Below are positions 49,273 through 57,405 of a stretch of DNA of 64,000 bases, piece by piece. The notes beneath the pieces are model-generated. The model ran no database searches. It had not been told where the DNA came from and was given only the letters and a program-made list of their open reading frames with translations. Origin of the DNA: Dactylosporangium fulvum. Lineage in GTDB: Bacteria > Actinomycetota > Actinomycetes > Mycobacteriales > Micromonosporaceae. The translations under genes were made by a program, and so were the position numbers. Numbering within the stretch: the first letter of the stretch is position 1; each line of letters opens with the position of its first letter. Location: positions 6,720,501 to 6,784,500 of the forward strand of contig NZ_CP073720.1 in NCBI RefSeq assembly GCF_025137375.1, written 5' to 3'.

Positions 49273-49836
49273 ATGACCAGCGCATCGATCCACCACTCGC
49301 CCGCCAACCACCTGGAGCACGTCGAGGCGCCCGGCTCGATGCTCACCAAGACCGCCGCCAGAGCCCTCGCGGTGCTGCGCTACGCCACCGGGTTCGTCTT
49401 CCTCTGGGCCTTCGCCGACAAAACCTTCGGCCTCGGCTACTCCACCCCGTCCGCGAAGGCCTGGATCAACGGCGGCAGCCCCACCAAAGGCTTCCTCGCC
49501 AACGTCGACGTCGGCCCCCTCCAAAACTTCTTCCACACCATCGCCGGCACCTGGTACGCCAACTGGCTGTTCATGCTCGGCCTGCTCGGCATCGGCCTCG
49601 CCCTCACCGCCGGCATCGGCCTCCGCATCGCCGCCGCCTCCGGCACCCTCATGATGGCCGGCATGTGGCTCGCCGAATTCCCACCCGCCGGCTCCACCAA
49701 CCCCCTCATCGACTACCACATCATCTACGCCGCCGTACTCATCGTCCTGGCCCTCGCCTACGCCGGCCACACCTGGGGCCTCGGCCGCTCCTGGGCCAAA
49801 CTGCCCTTCGTGCGCCGCAACCGCTGGCTCATCTGA
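49273..49836 (+). CDS. DoxX-family membrane protein
   Basis: 187 residues, ATG 49273 behind GGAGG. Four membrane helices: VLRYATGFVFLWAFADKTFG, NWLFMLGLLGIGLALTAGIG, IAAASGTLMMAGMWLAEF, LIDYHIIYAAVLIVLALAYA. DoxX proteins associate with terminal oxidases or with redox-stress complexes in mycobacteria. Third codon positions use C more than G here than in its neighbours (runs of CTC, ATC, CCC), hinting at a different history. A perfect terminator follows. Confidence 0.85.
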   Translation: MTSASIHHSPANHLEHVEAPGSMLTKTAARALAVLRYATGFVFLWAFADKTFGLGYSTPSAKAWINGGSPTKGFLANVDVGPLQNFFHTIAGTWYANWLFMLGLLGIGLALTAGIGLRIAAASGTLMMAGMWLAEFPPAGSTNPLIDYHIIYAAVLIVLALAYAGHTWGLGRSWAKLPFVRRNRWLI

Positions 49837-49860
49837 ACACCTGAACAACCGCACAACACG

Positions 49861-49893
49861 ACCCGGGCCGCAGCCGACCGCTGCGGCCCGGGT
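49861..49893. terminator. Bidirectional terminator after DoxX
   Basis: 14-bp perfect inverted repeat ACCCGGGCCGCAGC / GCTGCGGCCCGGGT with a 5-nt loop, between convergent genes. Confidence 0.85.
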
Positions 49894-49903
49894 GCTCGTC
49901 CGG

Positions 49904-50311
49904 TCAGCGGACGGCTCCCAGTTCGTATCCGGTGACCAGGTCGCAGTCGATGCCGATGATGCAGTTCATCGGCTCGTCCACCCAGGGATGCAGCAGCTGC
50001 TCGTACCGCTCCTGCAGGGCCTGGTCGAGGACCAGCCGTGCGGTACCGGTGACGACAACCGTCCAACCGGTGCGCGCCTCGACGTCGATCATGTCGGCCT
50101 CGTAGGCGACGACGACGGCACCCCGTTCGGTGGCGGTGGACGGAAGGCTCGCGCCCAGGCTGCTGCGGATGATGATCGTCTCCCCGTCGAGCAGGTGGTT
50201 CACCGGCCGGATCGCCGGAAGCGCGCGCAGGGTGAACACGACCCGGCCTACGGGCACCGAGGCCAGCAGCTCGAGACAGCGCTCGCGGCTCAACGGTTGC
50301 TTCGGCGCCAT
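49904..50311 (-). CDS. PNPOx-like split-barrel flavin/F420-binding protein
   Basis: 135 residues from the internal ATG at 50311. Split barrel of the pyridoxamine-phosphate-oxidase-like class: CLELLASVPVGRVVFTLRAL, IRPVNHLLDGETIIIRSSLG, AVVVAYEADMIDVEARTGWT, WTVVVTGTARLV. Mycobacterial DosR-regulon Rv3129 is of this type. Ligand could be FMN, F420 or heme; the enzyme name would overstate the evidence. A DosR-like box lies about 75 bp upstream. Confidence 0.82.
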   Translation of the reverse strand: MAPKQPLSRERCLELLASVPVGRVVFTLRALPAIRPVNHLLDGETIIIRSSLGASLPSTATERGAVVVAYEADMIDVEARTGWTVVVTGTARLVLDQALQERYEQLLHPWVDEPMNCIIGIDCDLVTGYELGAVR

Positions 50312-50385
50312 CTGCCTACCTCCCAGAAGTTCGACCCTCTCCCGCCGATCGCCCCGGTGCCAGGGCACGACGGCCTGTCACGGAC

Positions 50386-50399
50386 GGGACTTTGTGCCC
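50386..50399. promoter_or_regulatory. DosR-like box before PNPOx-like gene
   Basis: GGGACTTTGTGCCC: left half identical to the mycobacterial GGGACTTT, one mismatch in the right half. Confidence 0.6.
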
Positions 50400-50485
50400 T
50401 TGCCGGCGAGCGCGGCGGACTGCGAGTCGCCGGCCGGGCTCACGGCCTGCGCCCGACACCTGCGGGCCTCATCCGCACGGTCCGT

Positions 50486-51235
50486 TCAGCGGCCGCCGGT
50501 GACGTCGAGTGTCGTGCCGGTGACGAATCCGGCGTCCGGCGACAGCAGCCAGGCCACGGCCCGCGCGACGTCCTCGACCGTGCCGGCCCGGCCGAGCGGC
50601 TGCTGCGGGCCGAGTCGCCGGGCCCGGTCGGGGTCTCCGCCGGTGGCGTGCATCTCGGTGTCGATGATCCCGGGACGCACGCTGTTGACACGTATGCCGT
50701 CGGAGGCGACCTCGAGCGCGAGCCCCCGCGTGAGGGTGTCCACCGCGGCCTTGCTGGCCGCGTAGTCGACGTATTCGTTGGGCGCTCCGAGCACAGCCGC
50801 CTTGGAGGAGATGTTGACGATCGCGCGGTCCGGGATCCGGCTGCCGCGCATCCGGACCACCGCCTCGCGGCAACAGCACGCGAGACCGATGACGTTGACG
50901 GCGAGGATCCGGGTCCACCGGTCGGGCCCGATCTGTTCGAAGGTGCACTGCTGCTCGAGGATCGCCGCGCTGTTGACCAGCCCGGCGAGCGTGCCCATGT
51001 CGTCGGCGGCCGCGAACAGGTCACTGACCTGCGCCGGGACGCTGACGTCGCAGGGCACCGCCCGCACCGGACAGTCCGGACGGTCGAGTTCGGCGACCAC
51101 CGCACGGGCGCGCTCGTGGTTGCCGCGGTATCCCAGCACGAGCGCGCGCCCCGGCACCCCTGCCAGTTCCCGGGCCACTCCCGCGCCGATACCGCGAGTG
51201 CCGCCTGTGATGACGTAGACGCCAGATGTCCGCAT
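50486..51235 (-). CDS. Short-chain dehydrogenase/reductase (FabG-like)
   Basis: 249 residues from ATG 51235. TGGTRGIGAGVARELAG cofactor loop, NSAAIL, catalytic IVNISSKAAV, YVDYAASKAAVDTLTRGLAL (Tyr/Lys), VNSVRPGIIDTEM, and a C-terminal GFVTGTTLDVTGG. The Arg after the third Gly favours NADP(H). Divergent from an IclR regulator 83 bp away, which may control it. Substrate unknown. Confidence 0.88.
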   Translation of the reverse strand: MRTSGVYVITGGTRGIGAGVARELAGVPGRALVLGYRGNHERARAVVAELDRPDCPVRAVPCDVSVPAQVSDLFAAADDMGTLAGLVNSAAILEQQCTFEQIGPDRWTRILAVNVIGLACCCREAVVRMRGSRIPDRAIVNISSKAAVLGAPNEYVDYAASKAAVDTLTRGLALEVASDGIRVNSVRPGIIDTEMHATGGDPDRARRLGPQQPLGRAGTVEDVARAVAWLLSPDAGFVTGTTLDVTGGR

Positions 51236-51318
51236 GTCGAAGGTTCTCCCGGTCGTGAGCGTGTCGGACCGCGACCGTACGCGGCGGTGCGCCGGCTCCG
51301 CGATGTGAGAATCACTGA

Positions 51319-52068
51319 ATGAGTCGCGACACGCCGTCCTCGATGATCGGCCGGGTCGTGGCACTGCTCGACGCCGTAGCGGCGGCCGGCACCGTCAGTC
51401 GCGGTGACCTTGCCCGGGCAACCGGCCTGCCCCAGGCGACCTGCAACCGGATCGTCGCGAGACTCGTCGCGGAGCGCCTGCTCACCGAGCGGGCCGGGGT
51501 GCTGCGGCTGGGGCTGCGGCTCTTCGAGCTCGGCACCCAGGCGAGTCAGGCCGGCGTCACGCTTGTCGACATCGCGGGACCGTACCTGCTCGACCTGCAC
51601 GGCATGCTGGGCTGGACGACCCAGCTCGCCGTGCTCGACGACGCCGCCGTGGTCTACCTCGTCAAGATTGACTCTCGTCGCCGTCCCCGGCTCGGCACCC
51701 GTGTCGCGGGGCGCTTTCCGCCACACTGCACCGGTGCGGGCAAAGCGCTGCTCGCGTTCAGCCCTCCCGAACTCGTCGACGACGTCATCGACCGGACGCC
51801 CCTCACCGCCCGCACGCCGGACACCATCACCGACCGTGCACACCTGCTGAGCGAGCTGCGGGCGACGAGGCGCCGCGGCTACGCCATCGACCGTGCCGAG
51901 TTCCAGACCGGCATGACCGCCGTCGCCGTGCCCATCCGTCCCGGCATGCACCTCGTCGGTGCGCTGACAGTCGCCGGCCCCACCGAGTCGTTCGACCCGT
52001 CACGCGCCGCCCATGCCGCACGAGTCGTCGCCCAGATGATCGAGTCCCGGCTGGCCGCGGGCCCCTGA
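51319..52068 (+). CDS. IclR-family transcriptional regulator
   Basis: 249 residues. N-terminal winged helix (IGRVVALLDAVAAAGTVSRG, RATGLPQATCNRIVARLVAE), C-terminal effector domain (GMLGWTTQLAVLDDAAVVYL, HCTGAGKALLAFSPPE, RRGYAIDRAEFQTGMTAVAV). IclR proteins usually repress or activate an adjacent catabolic gene in response to a small acid. The divergent SDR is the likely target. It ends 6 nt from the convergent zinc-ribbon gene. Confidence 0.9.
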   Translation: MSRDTPSSMIGRVVALLDAVAAAGTVSRGDLARATGLPQATCNRIVARLVAERLLTERAGVLRLGLRLFELGTQASQAGVTLVDIAGPYLLDLHGMLGWTTQLAVLDDAAVVYLVKIDSRRRPRLGTRVAGRFPPHCTGAGKALLAFSPPELVDDVIDRTPLTARTPDTITDRAHLLSELRATRRRGYAIDRAEFQTGMTAVAVPIRPGMHLVGALTVAGPTESFDPSRAAHAARVVAQMIESRLAAGP

Positions 52069-52073
52069 CCGGC

Positions 52074-52718
52074 TCAGTGCAGAGTCTGGCCGCAGTCCAT
52101 GCAGAAGATGGCTCCGATCTTGTTGTTGCCACTCCCGCAGCCGGGACAGTGGACCTTCGGCGCCAGCGACGCCCCGCACATGGAGCAGAACCTGCCCCCG
52201 TCCACCTTGACGCCGCACGACGGGCAGGCGACGACCGCACGCGTGTTCATGTCCGCGCCCGCCGTCCAGTCGGACTGCTGGGCCCGCTGCCAGATCTGGT
52301 CACGCTGCGCCGCGGCCTGCGCGCGGGCGATCTCCTCGGCCACCGCCGGCGCACATCTGAGGCATTGGCCGATGTCGCTGTTCCAGCACATTGCGGCACA
52401 CATCCAGTCGCCGCAGCCGCGGCACTGGCGGAACTCGCCGCGCACCCCCTCGACCGCTTCGGCGAGCGCCCTGTCCTTGGCCGGGGAGTTGGTGGCCCGG
52501 TCGTAGTGCCACTGGTCGACGGAGCGGCTCACGTTCTGCGCGAACCCGCCGAACAACGTGCCCGCGGCACGCAGCAACTTACGGCCGGTCTCCACATTGT
52601 CGCGCTTGAACGGCGAGCGGTAGCCGTTACCGCACCGCTCACAGCGAAACTCAAACTGGTAACCCTGCGTATTGGAAATATCTCGAATATTGTCGGTGAA
52701 AGGCACAAGAGCAGCCAC
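52074..52718 (-). CDS. Multi-zinc-ribbon protein
   Basis: 214 residues with five Cys pairs: FRCERCGNGYRSPF near the N-terminus, CRGCGDWMCAAMC in the middle, CLRC, and a C-terminal double zinc ribbon (CPSCGVKVDGGRFCSMCG, CPGCGSGNNKIGAIFCMDCG). No catalytic domain or membrane segment. Such proteins are usually adaptors; function unknown. Its upstream region is less GC-rich than the rest of the window. Confidence 0.8.
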   Translation of the reverse strand: MAALVPFTDNIRDISNTQGYQFEFRCERCGNGYRSPFKRDNVETGRKLLRAAGTLFGGFAQNVSRSVDQWHYDRATNSPAKDRALAEAVEGVRGEFRQCRGCGDWMCAAMCWNSDIGQCLRCAPAVAEEIARAQAAAQRDQIWQRAQQSDWTAGADMNTRAVVACPSCGVKVDGGRFCSMCGASLAPKVHCPGCGSGNNKIGAIFCMDCGQTLH

Positions 52719-53111
52719 GACGCGAGACTATCCAGTCGAATCCACCCAGCATTCCGGGAAAAACGAACGAGCCGCACATTCCGGCCGGCGGACCCGCGTG
52801 CCAATCTCGCTCCACGAGCCCCTTCGCATTGATCTTGCGGCGGCGAAACCTGATAGAATATATCGAACTAGGTGTTTCCGGGCACCACGTGGAACCGGTC
52901 CCCTCTTCCGTCCACCGCCCACCGGGTCAGCCGCTGCCGGCTGCGCCGCCGCCGGACAGGCCTTCGTCCGTGCCGCAGGTGACGTTCTCCCATGCCGACC
53001 GGATCAGCCGGAGCGACGGTAGAGATGTGCGACCGCGTCCCTTCCGCGGTGACGAGAGCATGACAACAGGCCGTTGGGCGCCAGCCCGACCGACGGATGG
53101 AGGGGATCACG
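52719..53111. other. 393-nt intergenic region with an extended -10-like promoter
   Basis: Between the divergent zinc-ribbon and SHOCT genes. Locally AT-richer. TGATAGAAT near 52849-52857 fits an extended -10, with TTGATC about 18 bp upstream, reading toward the SHOCT gene with a ~255-nt leader. I see no repeat, operator or ORF with a ribosome site in the rest. Confidence 0.35.
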
Positions 53112-53384
53112 ATGATGTACTGGGGCTACGGCATGGGGGGCGCCGGCCTGGCCCTCATGACGTTGAACACGCTGCTGTTCTGGGGCCTGGTGATCGCCGG
53201 CGTCGTCCTGCTGGTCCGCTATTTCGGCCGTGGCGCGCAGGCTCCTTGGGCAACCGGTTCACGATCGACGCCGCAGCAGTTGCTCGCCGAACGGTTCGCC
53301 CGGGGCGAGATCGAGGAAGACGAGTACATCCGCCGGCTGCAGGTGCTGGGCGGCACCATGACGACCCACCGGCCCGGCGGCTGA
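53112..53384 (+). CDS. Small SHOCT-domain membrane protein
   Basis: 90 residues, ATG 53112 behind GGAGGGG. Starts MMYWGYGMGGAGLALMTLNT, one membrane helix (LLFWGLVIAGVVLLVRYF), then a SHOCT tail (PQQLLAERFARGEIEEDEYI to RRLQVL). This is a common actinobacterial type. It resembles the island's two small proteins only in overall plan, not in the C-terminal ending. Function unknown. Confidence 0.85.
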   Translation: MMYWGYGMGGAGLALMTLNTLLFWGLVIAGVVLLVRYFGRGAQAPWATGSRSTPQQLLAERFARGEIEEDEYIRRLQVLGGTMTTHRPGG

Positions 53385-53477
53385 CCGACGATCCTGCGGG
53401 CCGGGCCGGCGACACGAACGCCGCAGGCACCCGGCCACCCGCCGGGGCCGCCCGCCACGTGCACTGATCCCAGGTGG

Positions 53478-54764
53478 CTACCGGCGCCGCAGCAGTGCCC
53501 AGCGTCCGGTGAGGCCGACGGCGAACATGACGACACCGGCCACCACGGACTGCCACGGCAGGGTGGCCGCCAGGATCAGGCAGCCGACGGCGCCGAGCAG
53601 GTTGAGCCAGCGGGGCCAGCGACGCTGCTCGGCGGGTTGCGTGAAGGCGGAGGCGTTGGCGATGGCGTAGTAGATCAGCACGCCGAACGAGGAGAAGCCG
53701 ATCACCCCGCGCAGGTCCACGGTGGCGACGAGCAGGCTGACCACAACTGCGAGCGCGATCTCGGCATGGTGCGGCACGCGGTGACGAGGGTGGACCGCGG
53801 CCAGCCAGCCGGGCAGGTCACGGTGGCGGGCCATGGCCAGGCTGGTGCGGCCGACACCCGCGATCAGGGCCAACAGGGCACCGAGCGCGGCGAGCGCACC
53901 TCCGATGCGGACGACGGGGGCCAGGACACCGGCGCCGGCGGCGTCCACCGCCGTGGTCAGCGGCGCTACGGCGGTGGCCAGTCGATGAGGGCCGGCGGCC
54001 AGCAGCGCCGCGACCCCGACCACCAGGTAGACGCCCACAGTGACGAACAAGGCGATGGGGATGGCCCGGGGAATGGTGCGCTGCGGGTCGCGGACCTCCT
54101 CACCCATCGTGGCGATGCGGGCATACCCGGCGAAGGCGAAGAACAGCAGGCCGCCCGATTGCAGGACGCCGTAGGCATCGCCGGTGCCCAGCGCCGACCA
54201 GCCGTCCAGATTCGCCGCACCGGCCCGGCCGCCCACCGCGATACCCACCACCACGACGGCCAGAGCCGTCAGACTCGTAGCGACCAACACGCGGGTCAGC
54301 GCGGCGGTCTTGGTGACGCCGCGGTAGTTGAGCGCGGCAAGACCCACCACGCCCACCACGGCCACGGCACGCTGCGCCCACCACGGGCCGGGCACCGCGT
54401 AGGTGGCGAACGTCAGCGCCATGGCCGCACACGAGGCGGTCTTGCCCACCACAAAACCCCAGCCGGCGGTGAACCCCCACCAATGCCCGAGGCGCTCCCG
54501 CCCGTAGACGTACGTTCCGCCGGAGGTCGGGTACACCGCCGCGAGCTGCGCGGACGCCGTCGCGTTGCAGTAGGCGATCACCGCCGCGATCAGCAGGCCG
54601 ATGAGCAGGCCGGTGCCGGCCGCACGCGCCGCCGGGCCGAAGGCGGCGAACACCCCGGCGCCGATCATCGACCCCAGCCCGATGACCACCGCATCGCCGA
54701 CGCCCAACCGCCGCGCCAACTGACCGGTTCCCGGTCCGCCACGGAGCTGCGGCTCGGACGCCAC
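53478..54764 (-). CDS. APC-family amino acid/polyamine permease
   Basis: 428 residues from GTG 54764, chosen for GAGGAGG 8 nt upstream; an ATG at 54791 lies in the operator. About 12 helices: VVIGLGSMIGAGVFAAFGPA (helix 1 GSMIGAG motif), GTYVYGRERLGHWWGFTAGW, FFAFAGYARIATMGEEVRDP (helix 6), VPHHAEIALAVVVS. Closest in feel to YhdG/cationic amino acid carriers. It is transcribed divergently from an ArsR-ArsC fusion whose operator-like palindrome overlaps the gap, so it may be part of that regulator's target set. Confidence 0.87.
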   Translation of the reverse strand: MASEPQLRGGPGTGQLARRLGVGDAVVIGLGSMIGAGVFAAFGPAARAAGTGLLIGLLIAAVIAYCNATASAQLAAVYPTSGGTYVYGRERLGHWWGFTAGWGFVVGKTASCAAMALTFATYAVPGPWWAQRAVAVVGVVGLAALNYRGVTKTAALTRVLVATSLTALAVVVVGIAVGGRAGAANLDGWSALGTGDAYGVLQSGGLLFFAFAGYARIATMGEEVRDPQRTIPRAIPIALFVTVGVYLVVGVAALLAAGPHRLATAVAPLTTAVDAAGAGVLAPVVRIGGALAALGALLALIAGVGRTSLAMARHRDLPGWLAAVHPRHRVPHHAEIALAVVVSLLVATVDLRGVIGFSSFGVLIYYAIANASAFTQPAEQRRWPRWLNLLGAVGCLILAATLPWQSVVAGVVMFAVGLTGRWALLRRR

Positions 54765-54793
54765 CGCCCCACCTCCTCGACACACGACCATTT

Positions 54794-54811
54794 CATCAAA
54801 CCAGTTTGATG
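54794..54811. promoter_or_regulatory. ArsR-type operator palindrome
   Basis: CATCAAAC-CA-GTTTGATG: perfect 8-bp arms, 2-nt centre, 14 bp upstream of the ArsR-ArsC GTG start and 30 bp from the permease start. ATCAA/TTGAT dyads are typical ArsR-family sites. Confidence 0.7.
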
Positions 54812-54824
54812 TATTCTGCTGATC

Positions 54825-55580
54825 GTGACGGTGCCGAGTCAAGACGCCCCGGTGTTCGTGCGCCTGGCCGCACATCCGCTGCGATGGCGGCTGCTGACCC
54901 AACTCGCGGGCGGTGACTACCGCGTCCGGGAGCTGACGACGCTGGTGGATGAGCCGCAGAACCTGGTCTCCTACCACCTGCGGCTGCTGCGCGACGGCGG
55001 GCTGGTCACCGCCACGCGCAGCAGCTTCGACGGCCGCGACAGCTACTACCACCTGGATCTGGACCGCTGCGCCGACGCGCTCGCCGGCACCGGCACGGCA
55101 CTGCACCCGGCACTGCGTCAGCAACCGGCGCCGCACACATCCGCGGCAGACCTGCCGCGGACACCCCGCGTCGGCGTGTTGTTCGTGTGCACGGGCAACA
55201 GCGGCCGCTCACCGATCGCCGAGGCCCTGCTCCGCCACCACACCGGCGGCCAGGTCGAGGTGACCAGCGCCGGCAGCCGCCCCAAGCCGGACCTGCATCC
55301 CGATGCCGTGCGGGTGCTGCGGGACGAGTTCGGCATCGACATCAGCGGCCAGCGCCCCCGGCACCTGGACACGGTCGGCGGCCACCGGTTCGACTACGTG
55401 ATCAGCCTGTGCGACAAGGCCCGCGAGGCCTGCCCCGACTTCCCCGATCACCCCAGGCGGGTCCATTGGAGCATTCCCGACCCGGCCGCGGCCGGCTATC
55501 CCGCCTTTCACCGCACCGCGGCCGACATCAGCACCCGCATCAGGCACCTGCTGCCGGTCCTTGCCGGCACCCGTCCGTGA
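54825..55580 (+). CDS. ArsR regulator fused to LMW-PTP-type arsenate reductase
   Basis: 251 residues. Residues 5-95: winged helix (LAAHPLRWRLLTQLAGGDYR, VRELTTLVDEPQNLVSYHLR). Residues 113-251: ArsC/low-molecular-weight phosphatase domain with P-loop VLFVCTGNSGRSPIAEALL (CX5R), SAGSRP, and DP loop WSIPDPAAAG. The fusion is known in actinobacteria. The ArsR half lacks the ELCVCDL As(III) site, the only Cys being in LDRCADAL. No arsB/acr3 is near, so the inducer may not be arsenite. Confidence 0.87.
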   Translation: MTVPSQDAPVFVRLAAHPLRWRLLTQLAGGDYRVRELTTLVDEPQNLVSYHLRLLRDGGLVTATRSSFDGRDSYYHLDLDRCADALAGTGTALHPALRQQPAPHTSAADLPRTPRVGVLFVCTGNSGRSPIAEALLRHHTGGQVEVTSAGSRPKPDLHPDAVRVLRDEFGIDISGQRPRHLDTVGGHRFDYVISLCDKAREACPDFPDHPRRVHWSIPDPAAAGYPAFHRTAADISTRIRHLLPVLAGTRP

Positions 55581-55637
55581 GGCAGTTGCCGCCGTGACAG
55601 CACCCGGCCAGTACGCCGGCGTCCGCACGGCACCACC

Positions 55638-55779
55638 GGCGCCGGACGCAACCGCATCCATCTGACAGTCGACGACCTGGACGCCGAGATCACCGGCTGC
55701 GCAACACGGACTGCCGTTTCGTAGCGACGTGGTCGCCGACCCGGCCGGCAACCTCATCGAACTGTTCCGACCCGCGGGC
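55638..55779 (+). pseudogene. Glyoxalase (VOC) family remnant
   Basis: Two frames together give the end of a VOC protein: RNRIHLTVDDLDAEIT in one, then after a shift FRSDVVADPAGNLIELFRPA in another. DPAGNLIELF is the classic C-terminal VOC signature. No start codon or N-terminal half remains. It lies just after the ArsR-ArsC gene; arsenic-linked VOC genes (arsI type) occur in such places, but identity cannot be settled. Confidence 0.6.
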
Positions 55780-55830
55780 GGGGCCGAATCGCGGGCGCGG
55801 CCGGCCCCGCCCGCGGCAGCCATGGGTGAT

Positions 55831-57267
55831 CTACGCCCTACCGGCGGCCTGCGACTCGGCCGCGGTCGCCGTCCCGGCCACCGCCGCGGGAGCGGTGCGC
55901 AGGGTGAACGCGGCCACGACCGCACCCACCGCGGCGATGACGGCGGCGCCGGTGAAGGCTGCGGAGTAGCCGCCGGTGAGGGCCGCAAGGTCGCCGAGCC
56001 GGTCCGCGCCGGCCGCGGCGGCGACGGCGGTCATCGCGGCCAGGCCGAGCGCGGACCCGACCTGGTAGCTGGTGTTGACGATGCCGGAGGCCAGACCGCC
56101 CTCCTCGGGCCGGGCCGCGCCGATCGCGGTGCCCAGTGACGGGATGAACGCCAGGGACATGCCCAGCGCCGCGACGAGGGACGCGGGCAGCACGTCGACG
56201 ACGAAGTTGCCGGACGGGCGGACGAATGCCAGCCAGCCGAGCCCTGCCGCGAGGACGGCGAGACCGGTGACGATCATCGGCTTCGGGCCGAACCGGCCGA
56301 TCGCCCGCGGCGCGAGGGCGATCATGCCGAGCATGATCAGCACCGTCATCGGCAGCAACGCCGCGCCGCTGGGGAAGGCGCTGTAGCCGAGGACCTGCTG
56401 CAGGTACAGGTTGAGGTAGAACCACATCGGGATCCACGCCGCGCCCAGCAGCAGTTGCGCGATGTTGGCCGCGGCGAGGTTCGGCGCCCGGAAGATCGAC
56501 AGTCGCATCAGCGGCTCCTTGCGGGCGGCCTGGATCCCGACGAACGCCGCCAGGGCGACCACGGCACCACCCAGGACGAGCCAGGTCTGCGCCGAGCCCC
56601 ACCCGATCTCGGGCGCGCGGACGATCGCGTACACGGCGGCGGCCAGACCGGCGGTGACGGTGAGCGCGCCGAGCAGGTCGAGGGAGCCCCGGCGGGCGCC
56701 GCCGGCCGGCATGACCGCCGGGGTGACGGCAAGGACGAGCAGCGCGATCGGGATGTTGATGTAGAAGACCCACGGCCAGCTGACGTACTCGGTGATGACG
56801 CCGCCGAGGAACACACCGGCCGTGCCGCCGGCCGGTGCCGCCGCGCCGTACAGGGCGAGGGCCTTGGTGAGTTCCTTCGGCTCGGCGCCGAACAGCGTCA
56901 TCAGCAGGGTCAGCGCGGACGGGGCGATGAGCGCCGCGCCGGCGCCCTGCACGGCCCGGGCGGCCAGCTCGACCGCGACGCCGTTCGCGAGCCCGGCGGC
57001 GAGCGAGCCGGCCAGCAGGATCACCCAGCCGAGACTGAACATGCGCCGGGCGCCGAACAGGTCCGACAGCCGGCCGCCGAGGAGCAGTAGGCCCCCGAAC
57101 GCCACCACGTAGGCGTTGAACACCCAGGACAGGTTCTCCGGCGAAAAGCCGAGGTCCTGCCGCATGCGCGGCAGGGCCACGCCGATGATCGAGGTGTCCA
57201 TGATGACCATGAACTGCGCGAGCGCGATGAGCCCCAGAGCCCACCATCGCCGGGATGCGGTCGCCAT
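55831..57267 (-). CDS. MFS multidrug exporter, DHA2 (EmrB/QacA) type
   Basis: 478 residues from ATG 57267 (AGGAG 8 nt upstream). About 14 helices: LAQFMVIMDTSIIGVALPRM (motif D1 region), LLLLGGRLSDLFGARRMF (motif A), VQGAGAALIAPSALTLLM (motif C region), VFYINIPIALLVLAVTPAVM. Drug/proton antiporter; substrate not predictable. Its promoter region has two CsoR-like boxes (57282, 57322), unusual for this family, suggesting metal- or persulfide-responsive control. Confidence 0.9.
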   Translation of the reverse strand: MATASRRWWALGLIALAQFMVIMDTSIIGVALPRMRQDLGFSPENLSWVFNAYVVAFGGLLLLGGRLSDLFGARRMFSLGWVILLAGSLAAGLANGVAVELAARAVQGAGAALIAPSALTLLMTLFGAEPKELTKALALYGAAAPAGGTAGVFLGGVITEYVSWPWVFYINIPIALLVLAVTPAVMPAGGARRGSLDLLGALTVTAGLAAAVYAIVRAPEIGWGSAQTWLVLGGAVVALAAFVGIQAARKEPLMRLSIFRAPNLAAANIAQLLLGAAWIPMWFYLNLYLQQVLGYSAFPSGAALLPMTVLIMLGMIALAPRAIGRFGPKPMIVTGLAVLAAGLGWLAFVRPSGNFVVDVLPASLVAALGMSLAFIPSLGTAIGAARPEEGGLASGIVNTSYQVGSALGLAAMTAVAAAAGADRLGDLAALTGGYSAAFTGAAVIAAVGAVVAAFTLRTAPAAVAGTATAAESQAAGRA

Positions 57268-57281
57268 TTCCATCACTCCTT

Positions 57282-57337
57282 TATGCCCCTAGGGGGTACG
57301 GGTATTGAGCGGAGACAGATTTACCCCCCTGGGGTAT
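57282..57337. promoter_or_regulatory. Two CsoR-like boxes before the MFS gene
   Basis: TATGCCCCTAGGGGGTA (57282-57298) and TACCCCCCTGGGGTAT (57322-57337) share the C-run/G-run dyad of the copper operator at 6143. They lie 15-70 bp upstream of the MFS start. Confidence 0.6.
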
Positions 57338-57405
57338 CCGTGTCAACCGGTCAACCGCCACCGAGGCGGGACGCGCGTCGCCGATCCCGCGGCACCGGCG
57401 CCGGG

